A stretch of DNA of 64,000 nucleotides, from positions 62,001-126,000 of the forward strand of contig NZ_BMQK01000003.1 of the NCBI RefSeq assembly GCF_014648075.1, written 5' to 3'. Under the pieces are notes generated by a model. It saw only the letters and a program-made list of their open reading frames with translations. It had not been told where the DNA came from and did not search any database. Below are positions 47,513-56,380 of this stretch, one piece after another. A program made the position numbers and the translations under genes. The first letter of the stretch is position 1; each line of letters opens with the position of its first letter. Origin of the DNA: Streptomyces ruber. GTDB lineage: Bacteria; Actinomycetota; Actinomycetes; Streptomycetales; Streptomycetaceae.

Positions 47513-48208
47513 TCAGGCGGGGCGGGCCGGGAGCGCGAGCCAGTCCATGGCCTTCCGGGCGCTGAACGCCCGCTGGCCGCCGCGTACCAGCAGTTCCGCC
47601 GTGGCGAACGCCGGGTCGTCCTCCTGCGCGGCGAGGTACGGGACCGCGATGCAGCGCATGCCGGCCGCGTGCGCTGCGGCCGCGCCCGGAGCCGCGTCCT
47701 CCACGACCACACAGTCGGCGGGAGCGGCGCCCAGCCGCCGCGCGGCCTCCAGGAACACGTCGGGCGCCGGCTTGCCGTGGGCGACCTCGTCGGCCGAGAC
47801 GACCGTCCTCAGCCGGTCGGCGAGCCCCGTACCGGTCAGGATCGCCTCGATCGCCTCCCGCGACGAACCGGAGGCCACCGCCATCGGCACCCCCGCGTCC
47901 GCCAGCAGACCGACGAACGTCCGCATCTCCGGGTACGCGCGCGTATGGGCCCGCGCCAGTTCCAGGTACCGGCGGTTCTTGTCGGCGAGCAGCTCCTCGG
48001 CCGGGGCGTCGAGGCCGTACCGCTCCCTCCACAGGGCGATCGTCTCCCGCGTGCTGATGCCCACGTACTGCTCGTGGTCCGCCCAGGTGAAGTCCGTGAC
48101 GCCCTGCGCGGCGAGAGTCCGCCGGCCCGCCTCGAAGTAGGCGGGTTCGCTGTCCACGAGCGTTCCGTCGAGATCGAAGACGACCGAGGTGCTACCGAGG
48201 ATGCTCAT
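47513..48208 (-). CDS. HAD-family sugar-phosphatase-like hydrolase
   Basis: A 231-residue HAD-superfamily phosphatase of the beta-phosphoglucomutase-like class. Motif I is FDLDGTLVDSEP near residue 11, motif II is VASGSSREAIE near residue 112, motif III and IV are GKPAPDVFLEAARRLG and VVVEDAAPGAAAAHAAGM near residues 145 and 168. All catalytic Asp residues are present. Substrate unknown; likely a sugar phosphate. Confidence 0.92.
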   Translation of the reverse strand: MSILGSTSVVFDLDGTLVDSEPAYFEAGRRTLAAQGVTDFTWADHEQYVGISTRETIALWRERYGLDAPAEELLADKNRRYLELARAHTRAYPEMRTFVGLLADAGVPMAVASGSSREAIEAILTGTGLADRLRTVVSADEVAHGKPAPDVFLEAARRLGAAPADCVVVEDAAPGAAAAHAAGMRCIAVPYLAAQEDDPAFATAELLVRGGQRAFSARKAMDWLALPARPA

Positions 48209-48245
48209 GGGGCCAGGATGCCAAGGGTGATCGGGGCTCCGGGAG

Positions 48246-48800
48246 TCAGCCCCCGGACGCCGGGCGTGGTCCGGACGCCGGGCGGGGGCCGGGCGCCGGG
48301 CGGGGGCCGGGCGTCGACGGCCGTTCCCCGGCTGCCGCCCGGCCGATCGACTCCACCAGCGGCAGCAGCCGGCGCGGCACGCGTTCGCGCAGCGCCACCT
48401 CGGTGCGGGTGCGGACCACGCCGGGCAGGCTGATCACCTTCTGGATCACATCCTCCAGGTGGGCGTTGTCGCGCGCCACGACCCGGGTCAGCAGATCGCC
48501 GCCGCCCGTGATCGAGAACGCCTCGATGATCTCCGGCACGGCGGCCAGGGCCTCGCCCACGTCGTCGAGATGGCCCTGGGTGACCTCGATGTGCACGAAG
48601 GCGAGGACCGGGTGGCCGAGGGCGGCGGGCGACAGCGAGACGCCCGAACCGGTGATCACTCCCTCCCGCTCCAGACGGTCCAGGCGGGCCTGCAGGGTGC
48701 CGCGTGCGACGCCGAGGATGCGGGCGTACTCGCGGGCGCTGGTGCGCGGTTGTTCCAGGAGCAGTCGCAGGATGCGGGTGTCGAGTTCGTCCACGGCCAT
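48246..48800 (-). CDS. Lrp/AsnC-family transcriptional regulator
   Basis: A 184-residue regulator. The helix-turn-helix is at residues 5-55 (LDTRILRLLLEQPRTSAREYARILGVARGTLQARLDRLEREGVI) and the effector-binding (RAM) domain at about residues 65-140 (LAFVHIEVTQGHLDDVGEAL through VVRTRTEVAL). The C-terminal tail is a PGPRPASG repeat. It is divergent from the FUSC transporter gene and is a reasonable regulator of it; ligand probably an amino acid or related small molecule. Confidence 0.93.
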   Translation of the reverse strand: MAVDELDTRILRLLLEQPRTSAREYARILGVARGTLQARLDRLEREGVITGSGVSLSPAALGHPVLAFVHIEVTQGHLDDVGEALAAVPEIIEAFSITGGGDLLTRVVARDNAHLEDVIQKVISLPGVVRTRTEVALRERVPRRLLPLVESIGRAAAGERPSTPGPRPAPGPRPASGPRPASGG

Positions 48801-48847
48801 GGTCCGTTGGCCTCCCGGTGGCTTTGAGTGAACGGGGATCAGTGTAC

Positions 48848-48884
48848 CAATGGCCCAGCTTCGCGGCGTCCTGTTGAGCCATTG
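48848..48884. promoter_or_regulatory. Inverted repeat in the Lrp-FUSC divergent region
   Basis: CAATGGC (48848-48854) and GCCATTG (48878-48884) are perfect inverted repeats with a 23-bp spacer, one possible Lrp-type site 47 bp upstream of the regulator gene. Assignment rests only on position and symmetry. Confidence 0.4.
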
Positions 48885-49053
48885 CCGTAGTGATGCTTTC
48901 CTGATCACCGACGATGGCGCCGCGCAGCGCAGGACGGCAATGAGGCCGGATCCGTGCCCGCGGCGCCATTCCCGTGTCTGCGTGGTCCGGGTGGTCCCGG
49001 TGGTCGGGGCGCTCCGGATGTCCCGCGTACTTGAGTGCTTGTTCGGGAGGGGC

Positions 49054-50562
49054 GTGTTGCCGGCGGTGAAGAGAATGTTCATGGCTCCGGATCCGGGCCT
49101 GCTGCGGCTGCGGGTGTCGTTGCGCGCGGTGCTCGGTATCGGCCTCGCGGTGGCCGCGTCGGAACTGGCCGGGCTGTCGCTGACCGCCTCGATCACCGGC
49201 GGACTCGCGGCCCTGCTGGCGCTGTTCACCGTCGCCGACGCCACCGTGCGCGGCCAGGCGGCCACCACGGCGCTGCTGCCGGTCGTCGGTTTCCCGGTCC
49301 TCGCGCTCGCGACCACCCTGCACGGTTCGCCGGCGCTGCGGGACGCGAGCTGGCTCGTCGTCGTCTTCTGCGGGGTCTACGCCCGCCGCTGGGGGCCGCG
49401 GGGCCATGCGCTCGGCATCTTCGCGTTCATGACCTTCTTCGTCACCCAGTTCCTGCACGCGGTACCGGGTCAGCTCCCGGAACTGTACGGCGCGATGGCA
49501 CTGGCGCTGGTCGTGGCGTTCGGCGTGCGCTTCGGCGCCTGGTGCGTCGAGCGGCGCGTCCCGCCGGCCGTCGTGCCCCCTCCGCTCGGCGGGCGCGGGC
49601 TGGCCCGGCCGACCACACGGCAGGCCTTCCAGGCCACGGCCGCCTGCGCCTTCGCGCTCGCCGCCGGGCAGGTCGTCTCCGAGACCCGCTGGTACTGGGC
49701 CGTGGGCGCCGCCTGGTGGATCTTCGTCAACACGGCCTCGCGGGGCGAGACGCTCGTTCGCGGCTTCCGGCGCGTCCTCGGGACGGTCACCGGGATCGCG
49801 GCCGGACTGCTCGTCGCCGTGCCCCTGCACGGCGCCCCGGCGCCGACCGCCGTGCTCGTCGCCGTCTGCGTGTTCGGCATCTTCTACACGGCGCCGCTCT
49901 CCTACAGCTGGATGATGTTCTTCGTCACCGTGATGGCCGGTCTGCTGTACGGGCTGCTCGGTGTGCTGCACCCGGGGCTGCTGGTGCTGCGGTTCACGGA
50001 GACGGCCGTCGGCGCCGTCGGCGCCGTGCTCGCCGTGGCGCTGGTGCTGCCCGTCACCACGCACACCGTCACCGACCGCTGGGTGCGGCGGGCCCTGCAC
50101 GCCGTGCACGGGTGCACCGCCGCGGCGGCCCGGCGGCTGGCGGGGGACGCCGCCGCGGACCCTGCCTCGCGCGCGGCAGAGCTCGAGGTGCTGCTGGGGC
50201 GCGTACGGCTGTCGGTCGCCCCTCTCGTGCACCCGCTCAACCCTCTGCGGGCGCGCAAGGAGCGGGCCCGCCAAGTGCTCGCCCTGCTGGACGACTGCGC
50301 CCGGGAGGCGCGCGGTCTGGTGGCGGTCGCCACCGATCCGGACGCCTCGCACGACGCCCGTCTCACGGCCGCGTGCCTGCGGGTGGAGACGGCGGTGGAG
50401 ACCCTGGTCGGAGCCGTACCGGAGCGCGCCGTACCGGCGCACGCGGGGGCACCGGGACATCACCCGGGCGCGGAGCAGGCCCTCGCGCACCTGCACGGTC
50501 TGGAGCGGGCGCTCACCGCCCTGGCCGCGCCCCTGCGGCGCACTCCGCTGGCCGGCGCCTGA
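49054..50562 (+). CDS. FUSC-family membrane transporter
   Basis: A 502-residue protein of the FUSC/aromatic-acid-exporter type. From the GTG at 49054 (MLPAVKRMFMAPDPG; TTG at 49057 also fits GGGAGG) two sets of five or so membrane segments lie at about residues 20-155 and 195-340, with a cytoplasmic region between (RRVPPAVVPPPLGGRGLARPTTRQAFQ). The C-terminal cytoplasmic part is helical. The likely role is efflux of aromatic or related compounds. It is divergent from the Lrp-type regulator. Confidence 0.85.
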   Translation: MLPAVKRMFMAPDPGLLRLRVSLRAVLGIGLAVAASELAGLSLTASITGGLAALLALFTVADATVRGQAATTALLPVVGFPVLALATTLHGSPALRDASWLVVVFCGVYARRWGPRGHALGIFAFMTFFVTQFLHAVPGQLPELYGAMALALVVAFGVRFGAWCVERRVPPAVVPPPLGGRGLARPTTRQAFQATAACAFALAAGQVVSETRWYWAVGAAWWIFVNTASRGETLVRGFRRVLGTVTGIAAGLLVAVPLHGAPAPTAVLVAVCVFGIFYTAPLSYSWMMFFVTVMAGLLYGLLGVLHPGLLVLRFTETAVGAVGAVLAVALVLPVTTHTVTDRWVRRALHAVHGCTAAAARRLAGDAAADPASRAAELEVLLGRVRLSVAPLVHPLNPLRARKERARQVLALLDDCAREARGLVAVATDPDASHDARLTAACLRVETAVETLVGAVPERAVPAHAGAPGHHPGAEQALAHLHGLERALTALAAPLRRTPLAGA

Positions 50563-50643
50563 CCGGCAGGGCACCGGCACGCCACCGGCGGCCCGCCGAC
50601 TGTACCCATTTGGTCTAGACCTGCTGCTACCGTCTGTCCCGGG

Positions 50644-50746
50644 ACGGACCGGAGCGGACCGGAGTGGACCGGAGCGGGCTGAACGGACCGGAGCGGACCG
50701 GAGCGGGCTGAACGGACCGGAACTGACCGGAACGGGCGGAACGGCG
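50644..50746 (+). repeat. 10-bp tandem repeat, about ten copies
   Basis: Units of GGACCGGAGC (variants with AACGGACCGG and AACTGACCGG) run right up to the lactonase ribosome site (GGAAGGGGA near 50747). The unit differs by one base from the GGACAGGAGC array at 19001-19080. It occupies most of the 197-bp gap between the FUSC gene and the lactonase gene. Confidence 0.85.
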
Positions 50747-50759
50747 GAAGGGGACGGCG

Positions 50760-51863
50760 ATGGCGGAGAAAGAGGCACACGGGCGGGGAGAACGGGCGTT
50801 CATCGGATCGTTCACGACGGCGGGCGGGCCCGGCATCGTCGTGGCGGCGGTGGACGGGGAGAGCGGCGCGCTCACCCTGCTCGGTGGCTCGAACGGCACC
50901 GACGGCACCGACGGCACCGACGGCGCGCACGGTGCGGGCGGGGCGGGCGATGTCCCGAATCCGTCGTACCTCGCCCTGTCACCCGGCGGCGACCTGCTCT
51001 ACGCGGTCAGCGAGACCGACGAGGGCGCCGTGGCCGCCTACCGCGTGACCGGCCACGGCGCCCTCGTGCCGGCGGGGCCGCCGGTGCCCGTGCCCGGCGG
51101 CGGCCCCACGCACCTCGGTCTGTTCGCCGGCCACGTCCTGACCGCCGACTACGGCTCCGGTAGCGTCTCGGCCGTACCGCTGCGCGCCGACGGCAGCCTC
51201 GCGGAAGCGGCCTCCGGGGTGTTCCGGCACACCGGCTCCGGCCCGCACCCGGAGCGCCAGCGGGGGCCGCACGCCCACCAGGTGCAGGCCGACCCCAGCG
51301 GCCGCTGGGCCGTCGGCGTCGACCTCGGTACGGACTCGGTCCTCGTGTACACGCTGGACGCCGGGGTGCCCGTCCCGCACCACGAGACCGCGCTGCGGCC
51401 CGGCTCGGGGCCGCGCCACCTGGCCTTCCATCCGGACGGCCGGCACGCCTACGTGGTGCACGAACTGGCCCCGGTCGTCACCGTCTGCCGGTGGGACGCG
51501 GCGGCGGGCCGGCTGCGTCCCCTCGGTGAGGTCCCGCTGCTGGCGGGGCCCGTGAAAGGCGACGCGTACCCCTCCGGGATCGCCGTGTCGGCCGACGGCC
51601 GCTTCGTGTGGACGGCGACCCGTGGCCGGGACGTGCTGTCCGTGCTCGCGGTGGACGGGGACGGCGGGACGCTGCGGCTGGTGGAGACGGTGCCCTGCGG
51701 CGGGCACTGGCCGCGCGCGCTCACCGTCTCCGGGCGGTTCCTGTACGTCGCCAACGAGCGCTCCGGGGACGTCACGTGGTTCGGGTTCGACCCGGACACG
51801 GGCGTGCCCCGGCGCGGCGGCTCGGTCACGGTGCCCGCCGCGTCGTGCGTGGTGCTCGGCTGA
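50760..51863 (+). CDS. Lactonase-family beta-propeller protein
   Basis: A 367-residue seven-bladed propeller of the lactonase/6-phosphogluconolactonase (Pgl) family, hydrolysing sugar lactones in the cytoplasm. Repeated blade strands include PSYLALSPGGDLLYAVSE near residue 65, HQVQADPSGRWAVGVDLGTDSVLVY near residue 180 and GIAVSADGRFVWTATRGRDVLSVL near residue 275. The start MAEKEAHGRGERAFIGSF is preceded by GGAAGGGG. It ends before a 19-bp repeat array and a strong terminator. Confidence 0.9.
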   Translation: MAEKEAHGRGERAFIGSFTTAGGPGIVVAAVDGESGALTLLGGSNGTDGTDGTDGAHGAGGAGDVPNPSYLALSPGGDLLYAVSETDEGAVAAYRVTGHGALVPAGPPVPVPGGGPTHLGLFAGHVLTADYGSGSVSAVPLRADGSLAEAASGVFRHTGSGPHPERQRGPHAHQVQADPSGRWAVGVDLGTDSVLVYTLDAGVPVPHHETALRPGSGPRHLAFHPDGRHAYVVHELAPVVTVCRWDAAAGRLRPLGEVPLLAGPVKGDAYPSGIAVSADGRFVWTATRGRDVLSVLAVDGDGGTLRLVETVPCGGHWPRALTVSGRFLYVANERSGDVTWFGFDPDTGVPRRGGSVTVPAASCVVLG

Positions 51864-51873
51864 CGCACGCGCC

Positions 51874-51968
51874 GCCGTCCGGCCTACGGGCTGCCGTCCG
51901 GCCTACGGGCTGCCGTCCGGCCCACGGGCTGCCGTCCGGAGCACAGGCCGCCGTCCGGAGCACAGGCC
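51874..51968 (+). repeat. 19-bp tandem repeat, five copies
   Basis: Units of GCCGTCCGGCCTACGGGCT; the first two are identical, the third has one change, and the last two share GAGCACAGGCC. A partial sixth unit follows. It lies between the lactonase stop and the terminator hairpin, so it is in the 3' untranslated region. Confidence 0.85.
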
Positions 51969-51978
51969 GCCGTACGAC

Positions 51979-52015
51979 GTGAGGGTCCGCTCCTGCATCG
52001 GGAGCGGGCCCTCAC
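51979..52015. terminator. Bidirectional terminator
   Basis: GTGAGGGTCCGCTCC (51979-51993) pairs with GGAGCGGGCCCTCAC (52001-52015) over 15 positions with one wobble and a seven-base loop. It lies between the convergent lactonase and CbiX-like genes and is the strongest hairpin in this interval. Confidence 0.85.
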
Positions 52016-52046
52016 CGCGTACGGGAGCGATCGGGTGCCGGACGGC

Positions 52047-52970
52047 TCAGCGGGCCGGCATGCTCTGCGGCTGCTGCGGGGCGATGCCGAGCGCCGTCGT
52101 GTACTTGGACAGCACCAGCTTGCCGATCGCCGGGTACGCGCCGAGCGCCTCGGCCGCGGAGCAGCCCGCCTCCTCGGCGGCAGCCTCCAGCAGACCGGCG
52201 TCGATCTCCGGGCCGATCAGGTACGGGGCGAGCGCGAGCTGCTGAGAGCCGGCGGAACGCAGCTGCTCCGCGACGGACACGATCGAGCCGTCGTCGTCGA
52301 GCGCCGCCGCCATCACCGGCACGGCGAGCCGCGCGGCCAGCAGCATGCCCGTGATCCCGGCGGCCTGCACGGCCTCGTCGCCGCCCACGGACGCCAGGAT
52401 GATGCCGTCCGCGGCCGTCGCCACGGTGAACAGCCGGGCGCGGTCGGCGCGCGCCAGACCCGCCTCGGAGAGCCGCACGTGCAGCGCCTCGGCGAGCAGC
52501 GGGTGCGGACCGAGGACATCGGTCAGCTCGGCGCCGACGCGGCTCTCCATCACGGCCTGGCGGATCTGGCGCAGCAGCGAGCCGTTCGGACCGGCCAGCA
52601 GGGGCACGACCACGCCGACGGGCCCGTCGGGCTCCTTCACGTCCAGACCGGCGGCGCGCGCGTGCTCGTAACGGGCCGTGCGCTCCTCGCCGGCGCGCGT
52701 GAGCACCGACTGCAGGGTCGGGAACTCGTCACCGTCCCCGTCGACGTACCCGATCCGCGCGTCCAGGCCGGGGAGTTCGGAGCGGGCGATGCTCACGACC
52801 TCCTCGGCGAGGCTGCGCGTGGCGGCGCTGGGCGTGCCCGGCACCGCGAGGACGAGCGCGGGCGCGTCTTCGGGAGCCACCAGGGGTTCCGGACGGCGGT
52901 GCCGCCCGGGCTGGCGGGGTCGCGGCATTCGTACAGGCAGGCCGGATGCGGGCCCAGTGGGGGAGCTCAT
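52047..52970 (-). CDS. CbiX-like sirohydrochlorin chelatase family protein
   Basis: A 307-residue protein from the ATG at 52970 with the two-domain CbiX fold. The metal-binding HG of true chelatases is replaced by PG (ALVLAVPGTPSAATRSLAEEV near residue 40), as I recall is usual in this streptomycete group. The second domain keeps GPHPLLAEALHVRLSEAG near residue 155. Chelatase activity is therefore doubtful. No cobalamin riboswitch was seen upstream. It reads toward the terminator at 51979. Confidence 0.8.
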   Translation of the reverse strand: MSSPTGPASGLPVRMPRPRQPGRHRRPEPLVAPEDAPALVLAVPGTPSAATRSLAEEVVSIARSELPGLDARIGYVDGDGDEFPTLQSVLTRAGEERTARYEHARAAGLDVKEPDGPVGVVVPLLAGPNGSLLRQIRQAVMESRVGAELTDVLGPHPLLAEALHVRLSEAGLARADRARLFTVATAADGIILASVGGDEAVQAAGITGMLLAARLAVPVMAAALDDDGSIVSVAEQLRSAGSQQLALAPYLIGPEIDAGLLEAAAEEAGCSAAEALGAYPAIGKLVLSKYTTALGIAPQQPQSMPAR

Positions 52971-53171
52971 GGCGTCGCATGCTACTGGCTTCCTGGGTTC
53001 CCCTGTTCGGAGAGGGTGCAGGTGAGCGGTATCCGTCCGCATTTGTCTGATGGGTCACCCGCTGGTCGGCGCGGAATCGTGCCGCCCGCCATGACGTGCG
53101 GTGTCTCGGGGCGGGAGCGGGGAGCGGAGGAAGGTGTGCCCGGCAAGAGGGGGCGAAGCCCTTCCCGGACG

Positions 53172-54206
53172 TCAGTTTCCGGCCACCTCGTACAGCATCC
53201 GCCCGTCGCGCGGCAGAGCGAGGGCGCCGGCCGCCAGCTCGGTGGCGATCCGGACCGCACCGTGCAGCGGGTCGCCCTCGGCCGGCACGTGGCGCGCGTG
53301 CGGCAGCCGTTCCTTCAGCTCCGTCTCCAGGGGTACGAGGAGGGGCTCGCCCATGCGGAGGACGCCCCCGGTGAACGCGACCAGGGGCTCGTCGGCGGGC
53401 GGGCAGACCGCTGCCGCGGAGTCGGCCATGTGCCGGGCCGCCGCGCGCAGGATGTCCGCGGCCACCGGGTCGTGCCCGGCGCGGGCGGCGACCTGCGGGG
53501 CGAAGGAGGCGAGCACGGCGGGACGGTCGGTACGGGGGTACAGGCGTCCGGGCAGCCCGTCGACGGGGCCGAACATCTCCTCGGCGGACGCCAGCAGGGC
53601 GGCCGAGCCGCCGGGGCGGCCGTCGTGGGCGCGCAGCGCCGCCTCCAGGCCCGCCCGGCCGATCCACGCCCCGCCGCCGCAGTCGCCCAGCAGATGTCCC
53701 CAGCCGTCCGCCCTGCGCCAGCTCCGCAGGTCGGTGCCGATCGCGATCAGCCCGGTGCCGGCGGCGACCACCGCGCCGGGCCGCGTGCCGAGGGCGCCGG
53801 TGTAGGCGGTGACCGCGTCGGCTACCAGGGCGATCCTGGGCGCACCGAACTCACGGGCCAGCGCGGACGGCAGTTCGGCGCGCATCCGGTCGCCGAGGGC
53901 GGCGAACCCGGTGGCGCCGATCACGACCGCCCGCGGCGGCCCGGAGCCCGCGGCACCGAGCAACTGCCGTGCCATGGGCAGCAGCTGGCCCAGCAGGTGC
54001 CCGGCGTCCACGCCCCGGTCCCCGATCCGCACGGGCTCGTCCGAGACCACGGGAGCACCGAGCGCCGCACCGCCCGCCGCCAGCACGGCCCGCAGACCGG
54101 AGCCCCCCGAGTCCACGGCCAGCACGACGGGCGAGGCCGGATCGCCGCCGGGGCCGCCCGGCGGCGACGGTGCGGCCGGAAGCGGTCCCGGCCCCGCGGC
54201 GGTCAC
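53172..54206 (-). CDS. N-acetylglucosamine kinase (BadF/BcrAD type)
   Basis: A 344-residue sugar kinase from the GTG at 54206. The ATP-phosphate loop [17 protein letters not shown] is near residue 28, GTGLIAIG near residue 148, and [23 protein letters not shown] near residue 168. These fit eukaryote-like N-acetylglucosamine kinases that phosphorylate amino sugars from chitin or cell wall. Its GTG overlaps the Ung stop codon (GTGA), so translation is coupled. Confidence 0.88.
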   Translation of the reverse strand: MTAAGPGPLPAAPSPPGGPGGDPASPVVLAVDSGGSGLRAVLAAGGAALGAPVVSDEPVRIGDRGVDAGHLLGQLLPMARQLLGAAGSGPPRAVVIGATGFAALGDRMRAELPSALAREFGAPRIALVADAVTAYTGALGTRPGAVVAAGTGLIAIGTDLRSWRRADGWGHLLGDCGGGAWIGRAGLEAALRAHDGRPGGSAALLASAEEMFGPVDGLPGRLYPRTDRPAVLASFAPQVAARAGHDPVAADILRAAARHMADSAAAVCPPADEPLVAFTGGVLRMGEPLLVPLETELKERLPHARHVPAEGDPLHGAVRIATELAAGALALPRDGRMLYEVAGN

Positions 54207-54880
54207 GGCAGGCGCCAGTCCACCGGCTGCGCTCCCTGCCTCAGCAGCAGGTCGTTGGCGCGGCTGAACGGGCGGGAGCCGAAGAAGCCCCGGTCCGCCG
54301 ACATGGGCGAGGGATGGGCGGACTCGATGGACGGGTAGTCGCCGAGCAGGGGGCGGAGGTTGCGGGCGTCCCGGCCCCACAGGACGGACACCAGCGGACG
54401 GCCGCGCGCCACCAGCGCCCTGATCGCCTGCTCCGTGACCTCCTCCCAGCCCTTGCCGCGGTGTGCCGCGGGGCGCCGGGGAGCCGTGGTGAGCGCTCTG
54501 TTGAGCAGCAGGACGCCCTGCTCGGTCCACGGTGTCAGGTCGCCGTTCGACGGCTGGGGCAGCGCGAGGTCGGCCTGCAGTTCGCGGAAGATGTTGATGA
54601 GGCTGCCCGGCAGCGGCCGCACGTCCGGCGCGACCGAGAAGGAGAGCCCCACCGCGTGTCCGGGCGTCGGGTACGGGTCCTGACCGACGATCAGGACGCG
54701 GACGTCGTCGAAGGGCTGCCGGAAGGCCCGCAGGACGTTCGCCCCGGCCGGGAGGTAGGTGCGTCCCGCGGCGATCTCGGCGCGCAGGAAGTCCCCCATC
54801 TCCGCGATCCGCCCGGCCACGGGGTCCAGGGCCTTCGCCCAGCCCGCCTCGACGATTTCATGCAAGGGTCGTGGTGCCAC
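54203..54880 (-). CDS. ung: Uracil-DNA glycosylase family 1
   Basis: A 225-residue enzyme that removes uracil from DNA. From the GTG at 54880 (another GTG lies at 54889) it reads [18 protein letters not shown]. The water-activating motif [17 protein letters not shown] is near residue 65, the NIFREL segment near residue 97, [11 protein letters not shown] near residue 118 and the [18 protein letters not shown] minor-groove loop near residue 190. All key residues are intact. Confidence 0.97.
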   Translation of the reverse strand: MAPRPLHEIVEAGWAKALDPVAGRIAEMGDFLRAEIAAGRTYLPAGANVLRAFRQPFDDVRVLIVGQDPYPTPGHAVGLSFSVAPDVRPLPGSLINIFRELQADLALPQPSNGDLTPWTEQGVLLLNRALTTAPRRPAAHRGKGWEEVTEQAIRALVARGRPLVSVLWGRDARNLRPLLGDYPSIESAHPSPMSADRGFFGSRPFSRANDLLLRQGAQPVDWRLP

Positions 54881-55076
54881 GGGCGTCACCCTACTGCCGT
54901 CCGCGCGACGACGATCAACCAGTGACCGCCGTACGACGGGGAATGACCGGTCGGTTGAGGAACGGGTCGCCTCCCGGGCGGACTTGACACACCGTGACGC
55001 GGACGCTCTTCCCCCGGCCGCGCGGACCGTCCCACGGGCACTCTCCTCTCGCTCGTCCTCCCCCTCCGTCCCGGTG

Positions 55077-56171
55077 TCAGTCCACGACCGCCGCGCGCAC
55101 GCACAGCACGTCCGGCAGGTGGGACGCGAGCCGCCGCCAGCTGTCGCCGTCGTCGGCCGAGGCGTACACCTCGCCGTTGCGGTTGCCGAAGTACACGCCC
55201 GCCGGGTCCGCGCCGTCCGTGCACATCGCGTCGCGCAGCACCGTGCCGTAGTGGTCGGTGTCCGGCAGTCCGGCGGTGAGCGGCTCCCAGCTCTTGCCCG
55301 CGTCCGCCGTCCGGAAGACGCGGCAGCGCCGGCCGGCCGGTACCCGGTCCACGTCGGCGTTGATCGGGAAGACGTAGGCGGTGTCCCCGCGGCGCGGGTG
55401 GGCGGCCATGGCGAACCCGAACGTCGAGGGAAGGCCCTCGCCGATGTCCGTCCAGTGCGTGCCCGCGTCGTCGCTGCGGTACACACCCCAGTGGTTCTGC
55501 AGGTACAGCCGGTCGGGGACGGCCGCGTCCCGCGCGATCTTGTGCACGCACTGGCCGAACTCGGGATTCGGGTCGGGCAGGAACCCCGCGGCGACCCCGG
55601 AGTTCGAGGGGGACCAGCTCGCGCCGCCGTCCGCGGTGCGGAACACCCCGGCCGCGGAGACGGCGACCGTCACGGCCCGCGGGTCGCGCCCGTCGGTGAG
55701 GACGGTGTGCAGCCCCTCGCCGCCGCCACCGGGCATCCACCTGCCGCGCGTGGGGTGCTCCCAGAGCGGCCGGACGAGTGCGAAGCTCTCCCCCCGGTCC
55801 TCGGAGCGGTACAGGGCGGCCGGTTCCGTGCCCGCGTACACCACGTCCGGTTCGGCCGCCGACGGGTGCAGCTGCCAGACCCGCTCCAGTGAGGCGCCGG
55901 TGTCCTCGGGGAACCTGACGGGTGCCTGGGCGGGCTCGGTCCAGGTCCGTCCCAGGTCGTCGGAGTGGAACACCGAGGGGCCCCAGTGCGCGCTGTCGCC
56001 CCCGACGAGCAGCCGGGGCGTGTCCCGGCGGGTGTCGATGGCGATCGAGTACACGGCCTGCGCGTTGAAGTACGGGCTCTCGTCGAAATCCCAGCTCTGC
56101 CGGGAACCGCCGCGCCGCCGCCCGATGAACAGACCCTTGCGTGTGCCTACGGTGAGCAGGACGCCGGTCAT
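55077..56171 (-). CDS. BNR/sialidase-like beta-propeller protein
   Basis: A 364-residue cytoplasmic protein with repeated Asp-box-like (BNR) turns: [11 protein letters not shown] near residue 75, SEDRGESF near residue 125, [10 protein letters not shown] near residue 178, [10 protein letters not shown] near residue 230, [11 protein letters not shown] near residue 286 and [11 protein letters not shown] near residue 340. The start [19 protein letters not shown] has no signal peptide. Such proteins are often annotated as exo-alpha-sialidases, but sialidase catalysis is not evident. Function uncertain. Confidence 0.85.
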   Translation of the reverse strand: MTGVLLTVGTRKGLFIGRRRGGSRQSWDFDESPYFNAQAVYSIAIDTRRDTPRLLVGGDSAHWGPSVFHSDDLGRTWTEPAQAPVRFPEDTGASLERVWQLHPSAAEPDVVYAGTEPAALYRSEDRGESFALVRPLWEHPTRGRWMPGGGGEGLHTVLTDGRDPRAVTVAVSAAGVFRTADGGASWSPSNSGVAAGFLPDPNPEFGQCVHKIARDAAVPDRLYLQNHWGVYRSDDAGTHWTDIGEGLPSTFGFAMAAHPRRGDTAYVFPINADVDRVPAGRRCRVFRTADAGKSWEPLTAGLPDTDHYGTVLRDAMCTDGADPAGVYFGNRNGEVYASADDGDSWRRLASHLPDVLCVRAAVVD

Positions 56172-56380
56172 GCCGACCACCTCCGGGACGTCGTTGTCTC
56201 AGACGGCAGTCAGTCTGCACCCCGGCACTGACAGTCACCTCGATGCGGGCGAAACCCCAGGTGGGCGACGTGAGCCCGCGGCACGGACCCGTGACCGAGC
56301 CCGCGGCGCGTGCCGTCGGGGGCCGCGGGCGGCCGGACCCCGGCTTGATGGCGCTGCCCTACGGGGTCATTCTTGGACAT

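Noticed and set aside
48205..50778. Open minus-strand frame of 857 codons
   Set aside because: It is antisense to the FUSC transporter and out of frame with the Lrp-type gene; composition is Arg/Gly/His shadow sequence.
52971..53171. Cobalamin riboswitch upstream of the CbiX-like gene
   Set aside because: No B12-box-like sequence or matching conserved arms were seen on the relevant strand.
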